Below the pieces are notes generated by a model. The model was not told where the DNA came from. It searched no databases and saw only the letters and a list, made by a program, of their open reading frames with translations. From an uncultured Lachnospiraceae bacterium (GTDB lineage Bacteria; Bacillota; Clostridia; Lachnospirales; Lachnospiraceae), in assembly GCA_946409475.1 (NCBI GenBank), contig CAMJWQ010000096.1, positions 1-10,346 of the forward strand: a stretch of 10,346 nt of DNA, read 5' to 3'. The position numbers and the translations under genes are program-made. Below are positions 7,290 through 10,346 of the stretch, piece by piece; the stretch's first letter is position 1; each line of letters begins with the position of its first letter.

Positions 7290-9875
7290 TCATCCTTTTT
7301 TACAGGCTGTTAACTGATCTCCGTCCACATCAATAAAAATGGTATCTCCAGCCTTTATCTGATCCGATAAAATCAGTCTGGCAGCCAGAGTCTCCACGTG
7401 TTTCTGCAGGTAACGCTTCAAAGGCCTTGCCCCGTAGATGGGATCATATCCGTTTTCTATTATAAACCTTTTCGCCTCATCTGTCACTTCCAGGGTCAGT
7501 TCCTTGTCTGCAAGCCTTTTATTCACATCTTCTAATAATAAGAGAATAATGCCACCAATATCCTCTTTTGTCAATGGCTTGAACATAATTACCTCATCCA
7601 GACGGTTTAAAAACTCCGGCCGGAAATGAGCCTGTAAATCTGCCATCACTAGATTTTCGCAATCTGAACGAATGCTGCCATTCTCAGAAATTCCCTCCAG
7701 TAAATAGGAAGAGCCTATATTGGAGGTCATAATTAAAATAGTGTTTTTGAAATCCACGGTTCTTCCCTGGGAGTCTGTAATTCTGCCGTCATCTAATACC
7801 TGTAAAAGAACATTAAATACATCTGGGTGAGCCTTTTCAATTTCATCAAATAAAACTACACAGTAGGGCTTTCTTCTAACTGCTTCCGTCAGCTGCCCGC
7901 CCTCATCATAGCCCACATAGCCGGGAGGTGCTCCAATCAGCCGGGATACACTGAATTTCTCCATATATTCACTCATATCGATTCTGACCATATTCTGCTC
8001 ATCATCAAAGAGACTGGCTGCCAGAGACTTGGCAAGCTCCGTTTTCCCCACTCCCGTAGGTCCCAGGAAAAGGAAGGAACCAATGGGCTTGGTCGGATCT
8101 TTGATACCGGCCTTGGAACGGATAATCGCCTCCGTCACCTTGGCCACGCCTTCCTCCTGTCCCACTACTCTCTTATGCAGCTCCTCGTCCAAATGAAGGG
8201 TCTTACTTCTTTCACTCTCCGTTAATTTGGCAACGGGAATCCCCGTCCATCTGGATATGATTCTGGCTATTTCCTCGTCCGTTACGCTCTCATGTACCAG
8301 GGATAAATCCCGTTCCTTTATTTTTTCTTCCTCAACAGCCAGTGTTTTTTCAAGACCCGGCAGTTTACCGTAACGTAATTCCGCCACCTTATTTAAATCA
8401 TAGTCCCGTTCTGCCATTTGAATTTCATTATTCACATGCTCAATTTCTTCTCTGATCCTTTGAAGCCTTTCGACAGAAGCCTTTTCATTATTCCATTGGG
8501 CCTTACGGTTATTAAGCTCTTCCCTTAAATCAGCCAGCTCTTTTTGCAGATTTTCCAGTCTTTCTCTGCTGATACGGTCCGTTTCTTTCTTTAATGCCGC
8601 TTCTTCGATTTCCAACTGCATAACCTTTCGCTGGAGCTCATCCAATTCCGCCGGCATGGAATCCAGCTCCGTCTTAATGAGGGCACAAGCCTCATCCACT
8701 AAATCGATAGCTTTATCCGGTAAGAAACGGTCGGAAATATAGCGATGGGACAGTATTGCGGCAGATACCAGAGCCGCATCCGTTATTTTTACGCCATGGA
8801 ACACCTCATACCGTTCTTTTAAGCCACGTAGAATAGATATGGTATCTTCCACCGTAGGCTCTTCTACCATGACCGGCTGGAAACGTCTCTCCAAAGCCGC
8901 ATCCTTTTCAATATACTGTCTGTATTCATCAAGGGTCGTGGCTCCGATGCAATGAAGCTCACCGCGGGCAAGCATGGGCTTTAGCATATTTCCGGCATCC
9001 ATGGCCCCGTCTGTCTTACCGGCACCGACTATGGTATGGAGCTCATCAATAAAAAGCAGGATCTGTCCCTCGCTTTTTTTCACTTCCTCCAATACGGCTT
9101 TTAAACGCTCTTCAAATTCGCCCCTGTATTTGGCACCGGCTACCAGGGCACCCATATCCAGAGCAAATAATCGCTTATCCTTCAGGCCAAGGGGTACGTC
9201 TCCCTGCACGATCCTTTGTGCCAGGCCTTCCACCACGGCCGTTTTACCCACTCCGGGTTCTCCAATCAGCACCGGATTATTTTTAGTCTTTCTGGATAAG
9301 ATGCGAACCACATTCCGTATTTCATGGTCTCTTCCAATTACGGGATCCAGCTTCTGGTTTTTCGCTCTTTCCACCAGATCGTAACCGTATTTCTCCAAGG
9401 TGTCGTAGGTTGCCTCCGGATTATCACTTGTCACTCTCTGATTTCCGCGGACCGTCGCCAGGGCCTGTAAAAAACGGTCCCTCGTAATACCGTATTCCCT
9501 GAAAAGCTCTTTCATCCCCTTATTGGGATATCTTAGCAGAGATAAGAACAAATGCTCAACGGAGACATATTCGTCCCCCATCTGTTTGGCTTCATCCTCT
9601 GCATGGATCAATACCTTATTCAAATTTTGGCCTACATACACCTGACCTCCGGATACCTTAACACATTTTTTCAGGTACTCCTCCGCCCTGTTTAAAAAAT
9701 GTTTTTTATCTATTTCCATTTTTTCAATCAGCTTTAGGATCAGACTGTCTTCCTGTGTCAGCAGGCCATACAATAAATGCTCCTGCTCCAATTCCTGATT
9801 GCCGTATTCATAAGCAAGCTTTTCACAGGCATTCATGGCTTCTATGGATTTTTGCGTGAACTTATTGACATTCAT
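7290..9875 (-). CDS. clpB: ATP-dependent disaggregase ClpB (Hsp100)
   Basis: ClpB, a cytosolic hexameric Hsp100 machine that threads proteins out of aggregates together with DnaK/DnaJ/GrpE. From this start it has 861 residues, typical for ClpB. The Clp N-domain covers about 1-145, with its two repeats ([20 protein letters not shown]). NBD1 has Walker A GEPGVGKT (205-212), the pore loop [12 protein letters not shown] (247-258) and Walker B LLFIDE (273-278). A long charged coiled-coil middle domain (roughly 395-525) follows and distinguishes ClpB from ClpC/ClpA. NBD2 begins near 560 with the [10 protein letters not shown] segment and contains [30 protein letters not shown] and [14 protein letters not shown]; the C terminus has [10 protein letters not shown]. 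No ClpP-binding IGF-type loop was recognised. An in-frame ATG at 9923 lies over the promoter; the ATG at 9875 has a perfect AGGAGGT six bases away. First gene of a leftward operon. Confidence 0.97.
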   Translation of the reverse strand: MNVNKFTQKSIEAMNACEKLAYEYGNQELEQEHLLYGLLTQEDSLILKLIEKMEIDKKHFLNRAEEYLKKCVKVSGGQVYVGQNLNKVLIHAEDEAKQMGDEYVSVEHLFLSLLRYPNKGMKELFREYGITRDRFLQALATVRGNQRVTSDNPEATYDTLEKYGYDLVERAKNQKLDPVIGRDHEIRNVVRILSRKTKNNPVLIGEPGVGKTAVVEGLAQRIVQGDVPLGLKDKRLFALDMGALVAGAKYRGEFEERLKAVLEEVKKSEGQILLFIDELHTIVGAGKTDGAMDAGNMLKPMLARGELHCIGATTLDEYRQYIEKDAALERRFQPVMVEEPTVEDTISILRGLKERYEVFHGVKITDAALVSAAILSHRYISDRFLPDKAIDLVDEACALIKTELDSMPAELDELQRKVMQLEIEEAALKKETDRISRERLENLQKELADLREELNNRKAQWNNEKASVERLQRIREEIEHVNNEIQMAERDYDLNKVAELRYGKLPGLEKTLAVEEEKIKERDLSLVHESVTDEEIARIISRWTGIPVAKLTESERSKTLHLDEELHKRVVGQEEGVAKVTEAIIRSKAGIKDPTKPIGSFLFLGPTGVGKTELAKSLAASLFDDEQNMVRIDMSEYMEKFSVSRLIGAPPGYVGYDEGGQLTEAVRRKPYCVVLFDEIEKAHPDVFNVLLQVLDDGRITDSQGRTVDFKNTILIMTSNIGSSYLLEGISENGSIRSDCENLVMADLQAHFRPEFLNRLDEVIMFKPLTKEDIGGIILLLLEDVNKRLADKELTLEVTDEAKRFIIENGYDPIYGARPLKRYLQKHVETLAARLILSDQIKAGDTIFIDVDGDQLTACKKG
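7293..7297 (-). promoter_or_regulatory. Ribosome binding site for the DUF4250 gene, inside the clpB 3' end
   Basis: AAGGA on the minus strand within the last codons of clpB. It is eight bases from the ATG at 7284 but only two from that at 7290, and overlaps the ATG at 7293, favouring 7284. Confidence 0.55.
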
Positions 9876-9881
9876 AATATT

Positions 9882-9888
9882 ACCTCCT
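9882..9888 (-). promoter_or_regulatory. Strong ribosome binding site for clpB
   Basis: AGGAGGT on the minus strand with a six-base spacer to the ATG at 9875. It excludes the longer in-frame start at 9923 and predicts efficient translation. Confidence 0.85.
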
Positions 9889-9911
9889 CTTGTTTTGTCT
9901 GTTCTATAACC

Positions 9912-9939
9912 AATATAACACAAGAAAATGTATTGTCAA
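9912..9939 (-). promoter_or_regulatory. Predicted sigma-A-type promoter of the clpB operon
   Basis: On the minus strand, a perfect -35 box TTGACA (9934-9939) is separated by 16 bases from TATATT (9912-9917), a five-of-six match to TATAAT. Transcription would begin near 9905 and give a leader of about 30 bases carrying the clpB ribosome binding site. I saw neither a CIRCE inverted repeat (HrcA) nor GGTCAAA heptads (CtsR) around it, so the heat-shock control, if any, is not evident from the sequence. The -35 box overlaps the reconstructed stop codon of the upstream kinase gene. Confidence 0.7.
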
Positions 9940-10346
9940 TAGTTTTTTATCAATTTATCAAAGACCAGCCATATTGTAAAAACACCTTTACCAATTCTGC
10001 CTCTATCTTCCCTTGCATCTTTTCCACCAAAAGCTTGGCAATCGCAAGCCCCAGGCCTGTACTTTTATTATTTCTGCTGTTGTCTCCCGTATAAAACCGC
10101 TCGAAAATGTATGGGATTTTTTCTTTTGTTACAATATCCGTATCATTCTTAAACTCCAGTACACATTTATTATCTAATGAATATTGTTTGATATAAAAAA
10201 AGCTCTTACTATATTTTAAAGCATTTTGAATCAGATTATTTATGATTCTGTTAAATTGTAAGGCATCTGCCACAATAAGGGGGATTCTTCTTCCATGTCA
10301 ACTGCCACCTCTATTTGCTCCTTTTCAAAATCATAGTAATAGGCGA
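9936..10346 (-). pseudogene. Sensor histidine kinase C-terminal part (HATPase domain), partial and apparently frameshifted twice
   Basis: C-terminal ATP-binding domain of a two-component sensor kinase; the sensor, HAMP and His-containing parts lie beyond the window edge. The longest open stretch (9950-10273) shows the N box FNRIINNLIQNALKYS, the F box IPYIFERFYTGD and the G2 box STGLGLAIAKLLVEKM; the G1 glycine motif is degenerate, as in some relatives. Upstream of 10273 this frame soon hits a stop, while another frame reads sensibly from the edge (YYYDFEKEQIEVAVDMEEESP). Adding one base in the CCCCC run (10279-10283) joins them as EEESPLIVADALQFNRI. At the other end, adding one base near 9991-9994 replaces an atypical tail with AELGKGVFTIWLVF, a normal final strand, stopping at 9936-9938. 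The GTG at 10273 has no ribosome binding site and is not a credible start. Either the gene is decaying or two base calls are wrong. Confidence 0.75.

Noticed and set aside
8974..9384. 136-codon open frame antisense to clpB
   Set aside because: It lies opposite the strongly conserved NBD1 of ClpB and its sequence resembles no known protein; it is explained by codon bias in the real gene.
9876..9923. N-terminal extension of ClpB from an ATG at 9923
   Set aside because: It overlaps the predicted -10 region, and AGGAGGT supports the ATG at 9875, where the conserved N-domain begins.

Overview
The window looks like chromosomal housekeeping DNA from an anaerobic, A+T-leaning Clostridia member, most probably of the Lachnospiraceae or a close relative. 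The evidence is the gene content (genes resembling the DUF4364 and DUF4250 families, a RACo-like corrinoid reactivator, a short-form malic enzyme), strong GGAGG-type ribosome binding sites, and tight gene packing. I see no mobile element, tRNA, rRNA, CRISPR array or phage gene. Family assignments are from recognised motifs only; no database search was run.

Layout. Positions 64-2668 hold a rightward three-gene cluster: malic enzyme, a TIGR01212/YhcC-type radical SAM protein whose start overlaps the malic enzyme stop as ATGA, and a DUF4364 winged-helix-like protein. This cluster meets a leftward cluster tail to tail, the last genes of each overlapping by 12 bases at 2657-2668. The leftward cluster covers 9875 down to 2657. 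In transcription order it is clpB, a 57-residue DUF4250 protein, a methionine-synthase-activation-like protein with a C-terminal four-cysteine motif, an ASKHA/2Fe-2S corrinoid reactivator (RACo/RamA-like), a membrane-anchored NodB-type polysaccharide deacetylase, and rarA. The first four are spaced by an overlap or fewer than 10 bases and are probably one transcript from a good sigma-A-type promoter at 9912-9939. The deacetylase and rarA follow after 63 and 76 bases with no convincing terminator between.

The right edge (9936-10346) carries the C-terminal part of a sensor histidine kinase, cut by the window end. Its conserved sequence is spread over three reading frames. Two single-base losses, near 10279-10283 and 9991-9994, would explain this, so it is either a decaying gene or two local sequence errors. 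The reconstructed kinase stop lies inside the clpB -35 box.

How the genes fit together. The most informative association is the adjacent pair at 4842-7101. An ATP-dependent 2Fe-2S activator of the kind that reduces inactive Co(II) corrinoid sits beside a stand-alone protein resembling the activation domain of B12-dependent methionine synthase, with no methyltransferase gene in the window. This suggests a freestanding reactivation module for a split methionine synthase encoded elsewhere. Its link to the ClpB disaggregase may be functional (stress damage repair) or only positional. Nothing here proves a wholly new system; the corrinoid pair and its Cys-rich tail are the best candidates for follow-up.
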